A stretch of 64,000 nt of DNA from Ezakiella coagulans (GTDB lineage Bacteria; Bacillota; Clostridia; Tissierellales; Peptoniphilaceae): contig NZ_QEKV01000001.1 of assembly GCF_003096635.1 (NCBI RefSeq), positions 71,534 through 135,533 on the forward strand, read 5' to 3'. The notes under the pieces were generated by a model. It searched no databases, had not been told where the DNA came from, and saw nothing but the letters and a program-made list of their open reading frames with translations. Positions 18,614 through 25,809 of the stretch are shown here, piece by piece (position 1 is the first letter of the stretch; every line of letters starts with the position of its first letter). A program made the position numbers and the translations under genes.

Positions 18614-18766
18614 ACGTAGCGTCGGGTTCACAATCGACGTCAACGACTCATTTCTCCTTCCGTCGAAATATCGTCGGACGTCTTTGCATAAGGCCTACCA
18701 TCGTGTTTTTGATTTTGTCAAATCAAAAAGCACGGGTTAGGTCTATAACATCCCGACGCATGGGAT
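18614..18766 (+). repeat. Structured repeat module A, copy 5
   Basis: The outer stem is perfect here: GCGTCGGG (18619-18626) with CCCGACGC (18752-18759). The long hairpin has TTTTTGATTT/AAATCAAAAA arms. It lies about 190 bp from the end of the RloB gene, and copy 6 sits on the other side of that module in the same orientation. Confidence 0.85.
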
Positions 18767-18896
18767 ATGAATCAATACACGATTGTGAGTGATGATATTT
18801 AGGAATAAACAAACATTGTATGATCTTCTCATAAAAAATTTCGGGCAAATAAAAGCGTTTTTATTTGTAGAAGATTGCAAACCATCATACGTAATA

Positions 18897-18938
18897 TAAT
18901 GCCCCCTTATTTCCGTGTTTGGATTTAAGGGGGCATTA
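18897..18938 (-). terminator. Hairpin terminator downstream of the RloB gene
   Basis: AATGCCCCCTTA pairs perfectly with TAAGGGGGCATT across a 16-base loop, 15 bp beyond the stop of the minus-strand gene. The T-run is weak. Confidence 0.65.
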
Positions 18939-18952
18939 CAATTGTCGGTTTT

Positions 18953-19654
18953 TTATTTGGCTTTATCTTGAATTATGTCTTCTATAATTTTTCCAATATT
19001 ACTACTTACATTTCCTTTTATATTATGGATGTCTTGATTTATTTTCTTTTCTTGTTTAATTGCAATTTTAATGTTTTTTGCAAAAGTTCCTATTTCTTTA
19101 TTCTTCTTTGCATTTATACCGGTGATTTCTGATAGTAGTTTAAAAGCGTAACTATATCTGTCTTTATCGTCTTTTGTTAAAAATTTATTTTCATTGTTTT
19201 GTATAAATTTTTCATAACTATTTTCAATGTGAAGCAGCAAAAATAGTTCAAAGCCTGGATTTGTAACAGCGGCGATGTCATCTTCTTCAATTGTTGAAAT
19301 AAGCTCATCATAGCCTTTCACCTTTTCTTCAAAAATATCGCCGTCAAATACAATTATCATCTTATCGTGCTCAATATCGAAGTTGTTTTCCGGTTTTTCT
19401 TTTTGATTTTTTGCAAATTTTACAAGATTTTTTGCGTATGATATATCACGATCTTTTCCGGTTTTTTCCCATAAGCATATATCTATTAAGCTGTGAATCG
19501 CTAGTTCTTTTCTCATATCAATCAGTTTTTTAAAGTAATAGACTTCGGTATTTGCGCCTTCGCAAATGAAGATATATTTTCTAAAAGGTTCTATTTGTTC
19601 TTTCAAGTCGGATGTTCTTTTGTTCCATCCGGAGTAAGACATTATTGGTTTCAT
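18953..19654 (-). CDS. RloB-like protein with Toprim-type acidic motifs
   Basis: 233 residues. The protein matches the RloB pattern: FICEGANTE near the N-terminus (Glu32, Glu37), IIVFDGD with Asp104 and Asp106, and TNPGFELFLLLH (131-142). The E...DxD arrangement resembles a Toprim nuclease fold, as in OLD-family nucleases and the AriB effector of PARIS. RloB genes were named from their place in type I restriction loci and usually sit beside an AAA15 ATPase, as here; the ATPase gene stops two bases before this ATG. The inferred role is effector nuclease of a two-gene phage-defence or abortive-infection module. No restriction-modification genes are present. The catalytic assignment is by motif only. 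Confidence 0.8.
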   Translation of the reverse strand: MKPIMSYSGWNKRTSDLKEQIEPFRKYIFICEGANTEVYYFKKLIDMRKELAIHSLIDICLWEKTGKDRDISYAKNLVKFAKNQKEKPENNFDIEHDKMIIVFDGDIFEEKVKGYDELISTIEEDDIAAVTNPGFELFLLLHIENSYEKFIQNNENKFLTKDDKDRYSYAFKLLSEITGINAKKNKEIGTFAKNIKIAIKQEKKINQDIHNIKGNVSSNIGKIIEDIIQDKAK

Positions 19655-19656
19655 TG

Positions 19657-21006
19657 CTATTCCTCACTGAATGAAAATTGCTTGAATATAGGAATTGCAC
19701 CATATCGGCCTTCAAGATATGCTTCTTTTAATTTTTTATCATATCTTTCTTTAAATCTGTCCAAAGAATAAATGTGACTTGAATTATGATCGTCTCTTTC
19801 AATAAACCAAATTTCATCTCTTCTAAACAATGTTTGATCCATTATTGTATCTTCATGGGTGGTAAACACAAGTTGCATTTTTGCATTTTCATGAGCTTTC
19901 ATAAATGTTTTTAAAAAATGTTCAGTGAGTTTAGGGTGTAAACTTCGCTCCAATTCATCAACTACAAACAACGAGTCCGGTCTATCGGTTAAAATCATAT
20001 CGATTAGATCAAACAATCTTTTTGTACCGTCAGATTCTTCGGAAAAATCAAAGTCAAAAGCGGATTTTCCGTGTTTTAATACAAGTGTGGTAATTTCAGG
20101 TTCACTGTTTTTATCAACACGGATATTAAAAAATCCGTCAGCAATTCTACATGTGAGTTGTATTCCTTTATTCTCTAAATTTTGAAGCTCTGATTTAATT
20201 TTTCCAAAGATGTCTTGCATTATAGGAAGTGGCACAATTTTACCCATTTCATCAATTGAAATCTTTTTGGTTTTTATATCGGTAATCCCTGTGTCAAAAT
20301 TTCTAATCAGTTTGGTTATATTTTCAAGGGATTCGTCGTGATAATAGCTTTCTGTGTTGGCAAGGCTAATATTTGGATTTATTAAAATTATATTATTCAT
20401 AATCCATGAAAATGACTCGCTGAAAAATTTAAGTTTGGAATTTTCGTCATATTTTTTGACGCGATTCATCTCTGACAAAAACAATCGGTCATTTTGTCCG
20501 ACAAAATCTGCACTATATACATTAAATCTAGCATTTTCTTCTTCTGATAATTTGACGTTTTCTCCGATTTTTAGCTCGTTGTCTACTCTGCTGAAGAGTT
20601 CCTTTGCATTTCCATCTTGCAGAAGTTCAAAAAGCCATTCATTTGTAATTCTTCTTTCGCTTAAAACAACAGAAAAACCGTATGCATAAAAAGTGTTTCC
20701 AACAGTAAATTGCAATTCGAAAACACTTTCTCTATTTTTATTTGCTCCCTTGTTTCTACAAAAATCATTTACACATTCGAGCGGAACACCGTTTTTCAAA
20801 GTCGACTTTATAAATGCAAAGGCGTGAACCAAATTGGATTTTCCGGAAGCATTTGCACCATAGATTGCAGCATTTTTCAAAATCTTAGTCTGCTTTATTT
20901 GCATCCTGTGAGTTGCCATAGCACGAATTTTGCTTGAAGATAGCATGGATAATTCTTCTCTATCATCAAAGGATTTGAAATTTTCAACTGAAATTTTTAT
21001 TAGCAT
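19657..21006 (-). CDS. AAA15-family (ABC/SMC-like) ATPase paired with RloB
   Basis: 449 residues. Walker A is GANASGKS (residues 50-57) after the typical VENFKSF start. An ABC-type signature region SEESDGTKRLFDLI and Walker B LFVVDELERSLHP (~345-357) are followed by TTHEDTIMD (H-loop, ~378). This is the COG1106-type ATPase found with RloB and, in relatives, with Toprim effectors (AriA of PARIS, OLD-like systems). A GGAGGACCC ribosome site precedes the ATG. The likely role is a sensor ATPase that controls the RloB partner (inference). The operon stands alone between repeat islands, with module A copies in direct orientation on both sides, which suggests acquired DNA. Confidence 0.88.
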   Translation of the reverse strand: MLIKISVENFKSFDDREELSMLSSSKIRAMATHRMQIKQTKILKNAAIYGANASGKSNLVHAFAFIKSTLKNGVPLECVNDFCRNKGANKNRESVFELQFTVGNTFYAYGFSVVLSERRITNEWLFELLQDGNAKELFSRVDNELKIGENVKLSEEENARFNVYSADFVGQNDRLFLSEMNRVKKYDENSKLKFFSESFSWIMNNIILINPNISLANTESYYHDESLENITKLIRNFDTGITDIKTKKISIDEMGKIVPLPIMQDIFGKIKSELQNLENKGIQLTCRIADGFFNIRVDKNSEPEITTLVLKHGKSAFDFDFSEESDGTKRLFDLIDMILTDRPDSLFVVDELERSLHPKLTEHFLKTFMKAHENAKMQLVFTTHEDTIMDQTLFRRDEIWFIERDDHNSSHIYSLDRFKERYDKKLKEAYLEGRYGAIPIFKQFSFSEE

Positions 21007-21117
21007 AATGGGTCCTCCTCTTTAGATAATTATATCATGAAGAATGTTTTTGTGTCAATATGAAAACAACTATTTAGAGATATTTTCTCTAAATAACTAT
21101 TTTAACTTTATATTTTA

Positions 21118-21216
21118 TAAAACAACGTTGTTGTTACGTACAAACAACTTTTAAACGACAAAAATGGCGGGAGGACATCGTTACTCCTTACGTCGTAACG
21201 TATGCCGTCCCGCTAC
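21118..21216 (+). repeat. Leader + hairpin module E, copy 3 (covarying variant)
   Basis: The lower stem is GCGGGA (21167-21172)/TCCCGC (21208-21213). The upper stem is CGTTAC (21179-21184)/GTAACG (21195-21200). Other copies have CGTTGT/ACAACG, so two base pairs have changed on both sides. It lies upstream of the ATPase gene. Confidence 0.82.
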
Positions 21217-21280
21217 GGACGCGTGCAAACGCATATACAATCGAACAAATCATCTTTGCGGAAAATGCTTATCGGCGATA

Positions 21281-21376
21281 TTTTTGATTCTATATTTTAT
21301 TGCAATAACGTTGTTGGTGAAGACACATATTTCATGTACACAAAAATGGGCGGCGGGATGTGACCCGCCGTTACGT
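21281..21376 (+). repeat. Leader + minimal stem module G, copy 1
   Basis: The leader TATATTTTATTGCAATAACG...TGTACAC leads to GGCGGG-ATGTGA-CCCGCC and GTTAC. On the minus strand this reads as module A with its inner 120 bp missing. Confidence 0.8.
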
Positions 21377-21497
21377 TCTGTGGAACACACATTGACGGAT
21401 GAAATTATATATTGTAACAATTTTACACGAAGTAAATATTACAATGTGAATGCGAATATATAAACATGTTATTTTTATGTATGAATGTGCAGACTTT

Positions 21498-21650
21498 GTA
21501 GCGGCGTGGTGCACAATCGACGTCAATGACTCATTTCTCCTATTCGTCGAAATATCGTCGGACGTCTTTGCATAAGGCCTACCATCGTGTTTTTGATTTT
21601 GTAAAATCAAAAAGCACGGGTTAGGTCTATAACATCCCGCCGCCTGGAGT
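21498..21650 (+). repeat. Structured repeat module A, copy 6
   Basis: The outer stem is GCGGCG (21501-21506)/CGCCGC (21638-21643), differing from copy 5 by a compensated pair (T-A there, G-C here). The long hairpin is as in copy 5 with one loop change (GTAA for GTCA). The tail is of type 2. Confidence 0.85.
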
Positions 21651-21713
21651 ATAGATAAATACACATGTATAACCATTTATGGCTTTTAATTTTTGAACGC
21701 CGTTTGTATTACC

Positions 21714-21784
21714 GACCATTTTTTTATCCATCGAACAGAAATCTTCGATTTCGTAACCGAACGCGTAAAAAGGTGTATCGCCGC
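21714..21784 (+). repeat. Hairpin module B, copy 3
   Basis: GACCAT, T-run, GAAATC-TTC-GATTTC, then a diverged middle (GTAACCGAACGCG) and GTGTATCGCCGCC. It is the most altered B copy. Confidence 0.7.
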
Positions 21785-21857
21785 CGAATAGGAGAATGCA
21801 TAGATAAAATTGTAAAACACACAATGATGGGTGGAATTAAAAATCATTTGGCATTTT

Positions 21858-21985
21858 GATTTCTATATTTCATTGCAATAACGTTGTTGGTGAAGATACA
21901 TATTCTATGTACACAAAATTGGGCGGCGGGATGTGACCCGCCGTTACAGATAACACAAGCGTTTACGGCGAAGATTTATGTATAA
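21858..21985 (+). repeat. Leader + minimal stem module G, copy 2
   Basis: GGCGGG (21925-21930), loop ATGTGA, CCCGCC (21937-21942). The flanks on both sides are the reverse complement of those around module A copy 2 (200-440), so the two are the same unit with and without the inner hairpins. I see no gene between 21985 and the terminator at 22117. Confidence 0.8.
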
Positions 21986-22116
21986 ATACGCATCCGTAAA
22001 ATGTATAAACAATTGCAAGAATATATATTTGTATCACCGCAAATATGTCTTTATCCAATTTTTACATAAAAACAATTACCTTTATTTCAACCCCACATCA
22101 ATAATATTTTTCCAAC

Positions 22117-22150
22117 AAAAAATCGCCGGTTTTATTCGGCGATTTTTTAT
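22117..22150 (-). terminator. Terminator of the DUF4300 gene
   Basis: AAAAAATCGCCG paired with CGGCGATTTTTT, usable from both strands. The stop codon of the minus-strand gene lies in the base of the stem. Confidence 0.9.
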
Positions 22151-23049
22151 TTTTGGATTTTATCATATTCCGGGTTTTGTCGGAAGTTTTTCATAAGTGT
22201 TCCGTTTTCAAATATAAATGGTCGTGTGGTTTCTTGGTTGTATTCGATGTCGTATTTTTCCATGAGGTAGTCCGAAAGTTCGGTGCGATTGTTCAGTATG
22301 AGTGCTTGGTATGGTTCATTAAAGGAAAGTTTTTCAATGAACATCAGTTTGTCTTCGCAAGGAACAAGGACTCCGGTGTGACCGATGAATAGTATGTTTC
22401 CATCGATTTCGTCGTCGTTATGGAACCAAACCGATATTATTTTTGCGTTAATGTTGCCGTTCCATTTTATTCCACGCGAGCTCACAGCTTTATCAATTTC
22501 CGATATTTGGTCTTTTTTGTCGGTGCTGAACTTTGCTTGGACCGGAGCGTAGAATGTTTCGAATTTGTTTAGTTCATCTTTTGTAAAAAGATTCGGAAAT
22601 TCATTTTCGATTGAATTTTTATCGAAGTCGAGTGTGCTTGTGTTGTCGTTTGCACTTCTTTCAACTTCGATGTTTCCAAGCATTAGCTCAAATGTGTTTA
22701 TTCTACAGTTAGAGCCGATTTTATTCGGGTTTTTGTAGAATTCGTCAACAGTTTTTGTGTAGTCGGTGTTTATGCTTTCGGTTTCAACAAATCCGTTTTT
22801 ATATGGAAGCTCACCATTTACGTCTTTGTTGTAAGTTTTTACCATGTCCATAAATTTGTCAACTTTTTCTTCAGAGAGACCGCTTTCGATGAGTTTTTCA
22901 CGACAGAGCTTTTGGTCTTCTTCGGAATATATATTTGAAACTTTTATTTTTTTGAGCGGGCGTGCATTTTCGTCTTCGCAACCCGTAAATAGATATAGTA
23001 AACTTGCGAATATTACAAATATCACCAATGTATTTTTTATTGTTTTCAT
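22147..23049 (-). CDS. DUF4300-family lipoprotein
   Basis: 300 residues. An N-terminal lipoprotein signal has the lipobox LFTGC (Cys24). The mature part carries features I associate with DUF4300: a helical start (EEDQKLCREKLIESGLSEEKVDKFM), then NCRINTFELM, and later ILFIGHTGVLV and EPYQALIL. DUF4300 proteins occur as lipoproteins in streptococci and clostridia; their function is not known to me. The HTGV element and the conserved Cys recall papain-like folds (speculative). It is a monocistronic gene with a good GGAGG site and its own terminator. Confidence 0.65.
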   Translation of the reverse strand: MKTIKNTLVIFVIFASLLYLFTGCEDENARPLKKIKVSNIYSEEDQKLCREKLIESGLSEEKVDKFMDMVKTYNKDVNGELPYKNGFVETESINTDYTKTVDEFYKNPNKIGSNCRINTFELMLGNIEVERSANDNTSTLDFDKNSIENEFPNLFTKDELNKFETFYAPVQAKFSTDKKDQISEIDKAVSSRGIKWNGNINAKIISVWFHNDDEIDGNILFIGHTGVLVPCEDKLMFIEKLSFNEPYQALILNNRTELSDYLMEKYDIEYNQETTRPFIFENGTLMKNFRQNPEYDKIQK

Positions 23050-23202
23050 ATTTCCTCCTTCGCATGGGCGATATCTATCGCCACTGCTAAATATTACATT
23101 ATATTCATATAAAAATCAAGTGTGGCAAGTCACATTTAATTATTTGTAATCTTTAGTATAGATTTATGTTATAGGTTTTTATAAAGTTATTATGATTATC
23201 TA

Positions 23203-23232
23203 TTGGTATTTATTGTTATATTGTATTATAAT
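23203..23232 (+). promoter_or_regulatory. Promoter of the yedE-yedF genes
   Basis: TTGGTA (23203-23208), an 18-bp spacer, then TATAAT (23227-23232). It is followed by AAGGAGG 7-8 bp before the chosen ATG at 23258. Confidence 0.6.
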
Positions 23233-23257
23233 AGAAGTTATAAGGAGGTTTTATACT

Positions 23258-24310
23258 ATGAAGAAGAGAAATCTTTCGCTTTTAATAGGCGGACTTATCA
23301 TTGGTGCAATCGGTGCACTTTTGGTATACTTCGGAAATCCTGGAAACATGGGTATTTGCGTCGCATGTTTCTGGAGAGACGTTGCCGGCGCAGTAGGACT
23401 TCACAAGGCACCGGTCGTTCAATATTTGAGACCTGAAATTTTAGGTTTCGTAATCGGAGCATTAATTGCTTCCACACTTGGCAAGGATTTTAAATCCCGT
23501 GGCGGCTCAAGCCCTGCATTAAGATTTATTTTAGGATTCTTTTTAATGATCGGTGCTTTAATTTTCCTCGGATGCCCACTAAGAATGTTACTTAGAATCG
23601 GCGGAGGCGACATGAACGCAGTAGTTGGTCTACTCGGTTATGTTGCAGGTATCTTGGTCGGTATTGTTTTCCTCAAAAAGGGATTCAGTTTGGGACGTGC
23701 TCACAAACAATCAAAGCTCGGCGGATATGTTATGCCGGCAATTTCAATTGCACTTTTAATTTTATTATTAGTACGTCCTGATTTCATTGCATTCAGCGAA
23801 GAAGGACCTGGCTCAAAGCACGCATCTGTTATTATTTCACTCGCAGCAGGTCTTATTGTCGGAGCAATTTTACAAAGAACAAGATTATGTACAGCTGCAG
23901 GTTTCAGAGATGCAGTTTTAATCAAGGATTATTCACCGCTTCTAGGTCTTTGCGGCGTTGTTGTCGGTGCACTTGTTTTAAATTTGGTTCTTGGACAATT
24001 CCATTTTGGATTTGAAGGTCAACCTGTTGCACACACAAATCATTTGTGGAATTTCCTCGGCATGACACTTGTAGGTATTTGTTCATGTCTATTGGGCGGA
24101 TGTCCTATAAGACAAACAATTCTTTCCGGTGAAGGCGACCAAGACGCAGCTGTTGTTGTTTTAGGTCTTATTGTGGGTGCTGCATTTGCACACAATTTCG
24201 GTCTTGCTTCCAGCGGCAAAGGCGTTACACCGAACGGTATGATTGCAGGCATCATCGGTCTTGTAGTTGTTGTACTAATCGGTTTATTTTGTAGAAGGGA
24301 GAGAGCATAA
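23258..24310 (+). CDS. yedE: YedE/YeeE-family membrane transporter, selenium-type
   Basis: 350 residues from the ATG at 23258. The longer frame adds a 22-residue hydrophobic extension that spans the promoter, so the shorter start is preferred. About ten membrane segments are visible, with the paired motifs typical of YeeE/YedE transporters: GICVACFWRD, LGCPLRML, RTRLCTAAGFRD and LGGCPIRQTIL. The cysteine-containing repeats are thought to pass sulfur or selenium species. The yedF gene begins in the stop codon, and a DUF3343 gene follows. This trio is the arrangement seen in selenium-using anaerobes, so import of a selenium or thiosulfate-like compound is inferred. No selD or selenocysteine gene is in this window. 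Confidence 0.85.
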   Translation: MKKRNLSLLIGGLIIGAIGALLVYFGNPGNMGICVACFWRDVAGAVGLHKAPVVQYLRPEILGFVIGALIASTLGKDFKSRGGSSPALRFILGFFLMIGALIFLGCPLRMLLRIGGGDMNAVVGLLGYVAGILVGIVFLKKGFSLGRAHKQSKLGGYVMPAISIALLILLLVRPDFIAFSEEGPGSKHASVIISLAAGLIVGAILQRTRLCTAAGFRDAVLIKDYSPLLGLCGVVVGALVLNLVLGQFHFGFEGQPVAHTNHLWNFLGMTLVGICSCLLGGCPIRQTILSGEGDQDAAVVVLGLIVGAAFAHNFGLASSGKGVTPNGMIAGIIGLVVVVLIGLFCRRERA

Positions 24311-24510
24311 TGCTTGATACAAGAGGATATGCATGCCCTGAACCTGTCATTATGACAAAAGGCTTAGTTGACAAGGGCGAAAAGAAAATCGAGGTTTTAG
24401 TTGACACAACCGTTGCAAAGGAAAATGTTTCGAGATTTTTAATTTCAAACGGATACAAAGTTACGGTTAGTGAAAATGATGATGAATTCACAATTTCAGC
24501 AATGAAATAG
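24310..24510 (+). CDS. yedF: TusA/YedF-like sulfur (selenium) carrier protein
   Basis: 66 residues. The SirA/TusA signature appears as GYACPEPVIMTKGL, with the acceptor cysteine in CPEP near residue 9. It is a small beta-alpha carrier that holds a persulfide or selenide on that Cys. Its ATG overlaps the yedE stop by one base, so the two are translationally coupled. YedF proteins often have a second DsrE-like domain; here only the TusA part exists, and a separate DUF3343 protein follows. Confidence 0.85.
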   Translation: MLDTRGYACPEPVIMTKGLVDKGEKKIEVLVDTTVAKENVSRFLISNGYKVTVSENDDEFTISAMK

Positions 24511-24517
24511 TTTTTTA

Positions 24518-24541
24518 ATTTCGCCCTTAGGGGCGAATTTA
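24518..24541 (+). terminator. Terminator-like hairpin after yedF
   Basis: TTCGCCC/GGGGCGAA stem with a 3-base loop and a short T-run; probably a partial stop between yedF and the next gene. Confidence 0.6.
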
Positions 24542-24576
24542 CATATATGAAAATATTATATTATACACATTCGGGC

Positions 24577-24606
24577 TTGCAATTGCGAAGCGATTCTTAG
24601 TATAAT
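24577..24606 (+). promoter_or_regulatory. Promoter of the DUF3343 gene
   Basis: TTGCAA (24577-24582), an 18-bp spacer, then TATAAT (24601-24606). AAAAGGAG follows about 8 bp before the ATG. Confidence 0.6.
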
Positions 24607-24626
24607 ATAAAAAAGGAGATATAAGA

Positions 24627-24860
24627 ATGATAGTTGTTACATTTCACCAATTGACTGATGCACTTATGTTTGAAGAAAGTGCAAAGAAGAACGAGCCGGA
24701 GTTCAGATTGATTCCTGTGCCGAGAAAGATTTCGAGTTCGTGCGGTCTTGCTGCGAGAACGTCAATGAGCGTCGAAGATGTTAAAAGAATATTGGCTGAA
24801 GAGGGTATTGAGTCCGACGGAATTTACAAAGAAGAGAATAATGATTATTTAAAACTTTAA
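24627..24860 (+). CDS. DUF3343 putative Se/S carrier-like protein
   Basis: 77 residues of the DUF3343 pattern: FHQLTDALMFEESAKKN, then RLIPVPRKISSSCGLAAR with the conserved Ser-Ser-Cys-Gly (Cys near 39). DUF3343 proteins are putative sulfur/selenium carriers and are common next to yedE/yedF, as here. It has its own promoter and terminator, so it may be regulated separately from yedEF. Confidence 0.8.
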   Translation: MIVVTFHQLTDALMFEESAKKNEPEFRLIPVPRKISSSCGLAARTSMSVEDVKRILAEEGIESDGIYKEENNDYLKL

Positions 24861-24866
24861 TTTTTG

Positions 24867-24888
24867 GCAGGTGTCGACCTGCTTTTTT
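24867..24888 (+). terminator. Terminator after the DUF3343 gene
   Basis: GCAGGT/ACCTGC with a 4-base loop and six T. Confidence 0.85.
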
Positions 24889-24971
24889 GATTGAAAAGCT
24901 GTAAGTTGTAGTTATTTTTAAGGCTTTATCGGGTATATAATTAAGTAGATTTAGTATAAGGAGGGGTGTTT

Positions 24972-25796
24972 GTGGATTTAATTAAACTTACTTGTGATTT
25001 TGAAGTTTGGAAGATTGCCAATAATCTGGCCGAAGAGTTTTATCCTGTTGACTATCCTGAGGAGAGAAAGGCCGACAGAGAACGGCTGATAGATTTTAAA
25101 GACGGGCTTAGAAATATTAAGAAATCAAAGCATCAACTGGGAAGAAACTTGGAAGAGTTGGATAAGTTTTTGGCATATTTGAATCCTAAGAGAAGATGGG
25201 AGTACTCAGATTTGTCGATGATTGATTCACTTTATATGGTCGAGATTCGAGCAGAGGACTTGTTCGATTTGATGGAGAGAGGCGATATAAGGTTTAAAAA
25301 GACGGATGTCTATGATATTTATAGATTTTTATTTGAACATGAAATTTACGATAGAGAAGCACTCGTATTTTTGGCAAGTGTCTATGAAATAGCGTTGCCG
25401 CAAAAAATTGATTGGTTTGAAGCGAGCGATGAATATGAATTTGACGATTCAGATATTTCAAAGGCGAGAAAGATTTTAAAAGTTGAGATAAAAGATGTAA
25501 AAAAGGTTGTAAACGATTCAAATAAAAAGACAAAGTCGGCACCTAAAAAAGTTGCACCTGAAACGAAAGTCACAACTGTAAAGAAGAAGTCTACAGCAAA
25601 GTCGGATTCAAAAGAGAGCGAAACTGTAAGTGTGAAAAAGTCGGATATCAAAATAAAGAACAAATCTAAGTCTGATTCAAAGAGCACAAAGGCTCCGACA
25701 AAGAAAGTAGCAACAAAGAAAGTAGCAACAAAGAAAGTAGCAACAAAGAAGTCTGAGACAAAAACCACATCGAAGAAAAAGAAAACGGATAAATAA
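24972..25796 (+). CDS. Unknown protein with histone-H1-like lysine-rich tail
   Basis: 274 residues from the GTG at 24972; the GTG at 24966 overlaps the AAGGAGGGG ribosome site itself, so the second GTG is the likely start. Residues 1-~165 form a mainly helical globular part with many aromatic and acidic residues that I cannot assign. The last ~110 residues are Lys/Thr/Ser/Ala-rich with tandem KKVAT units (15-bp DNA repeats at about 25697-25752), resembling histone H1/Hc1-like tails. Such tails usually bind nucleic acid. The gene is 13 bp upstream of the M29 aminopeptidase and in the same orientation. A DNA- or RNA-binding role is inferred from composition only. Confidence 0.6.
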   Translation: MDLIKLTCDFEVWKIANNLAEEFYPVDYPEERKADRERLIDFKDGLRNIKKSKHQLGRNLEELDKFLAYLNPKRRWEYSDLSMIDSLYMVEIRAEDLFDLMERGDIRFKKTDVYDIYRFLFEHEIYDREALVFLASVYEIALPQKIDWFEASDEYEFDDSDISKARKILKVEIKDVKKVVNDSNKKTKSAPKKVAPETKVTTVKKKSTAKSDSKESETVSVKKSDIKIKNKSKSDSKSTKAPTKKVATKKVATKKVATKKSETKTTSKKKKTDK

Positions 25797-25809
25797 ATTT
25801 GGAGGATAT

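Noticed and set aside
18459-18792. Overlapping open frames of 79-93 codons
   Set aside because: They cover element D half copy 3 and module A copy 5, and resemble the frame at 63-314 because of the shared repeat; not genes.
1-21650. Integron attC sites (module A ends in GGTTAGGT, similar to the GTTRRRY core)
   Set aside because: The hairpins are nearly perfect and lack the spaced extrahelical bases, copies are many kilobases apart, the genes between have their own promoters, and no integrase is present.
1-22140. CRISPR array
   Set aside because: The repeats are 70-150 bp, widely spaced and structured, with no regular spacers and no cas genes.
1-22140. Retron msr/msd element
   Set aside because: Inverted ends and internal hairpins suggested it, but no reverse transcriptase is encoded anywhere in the window.
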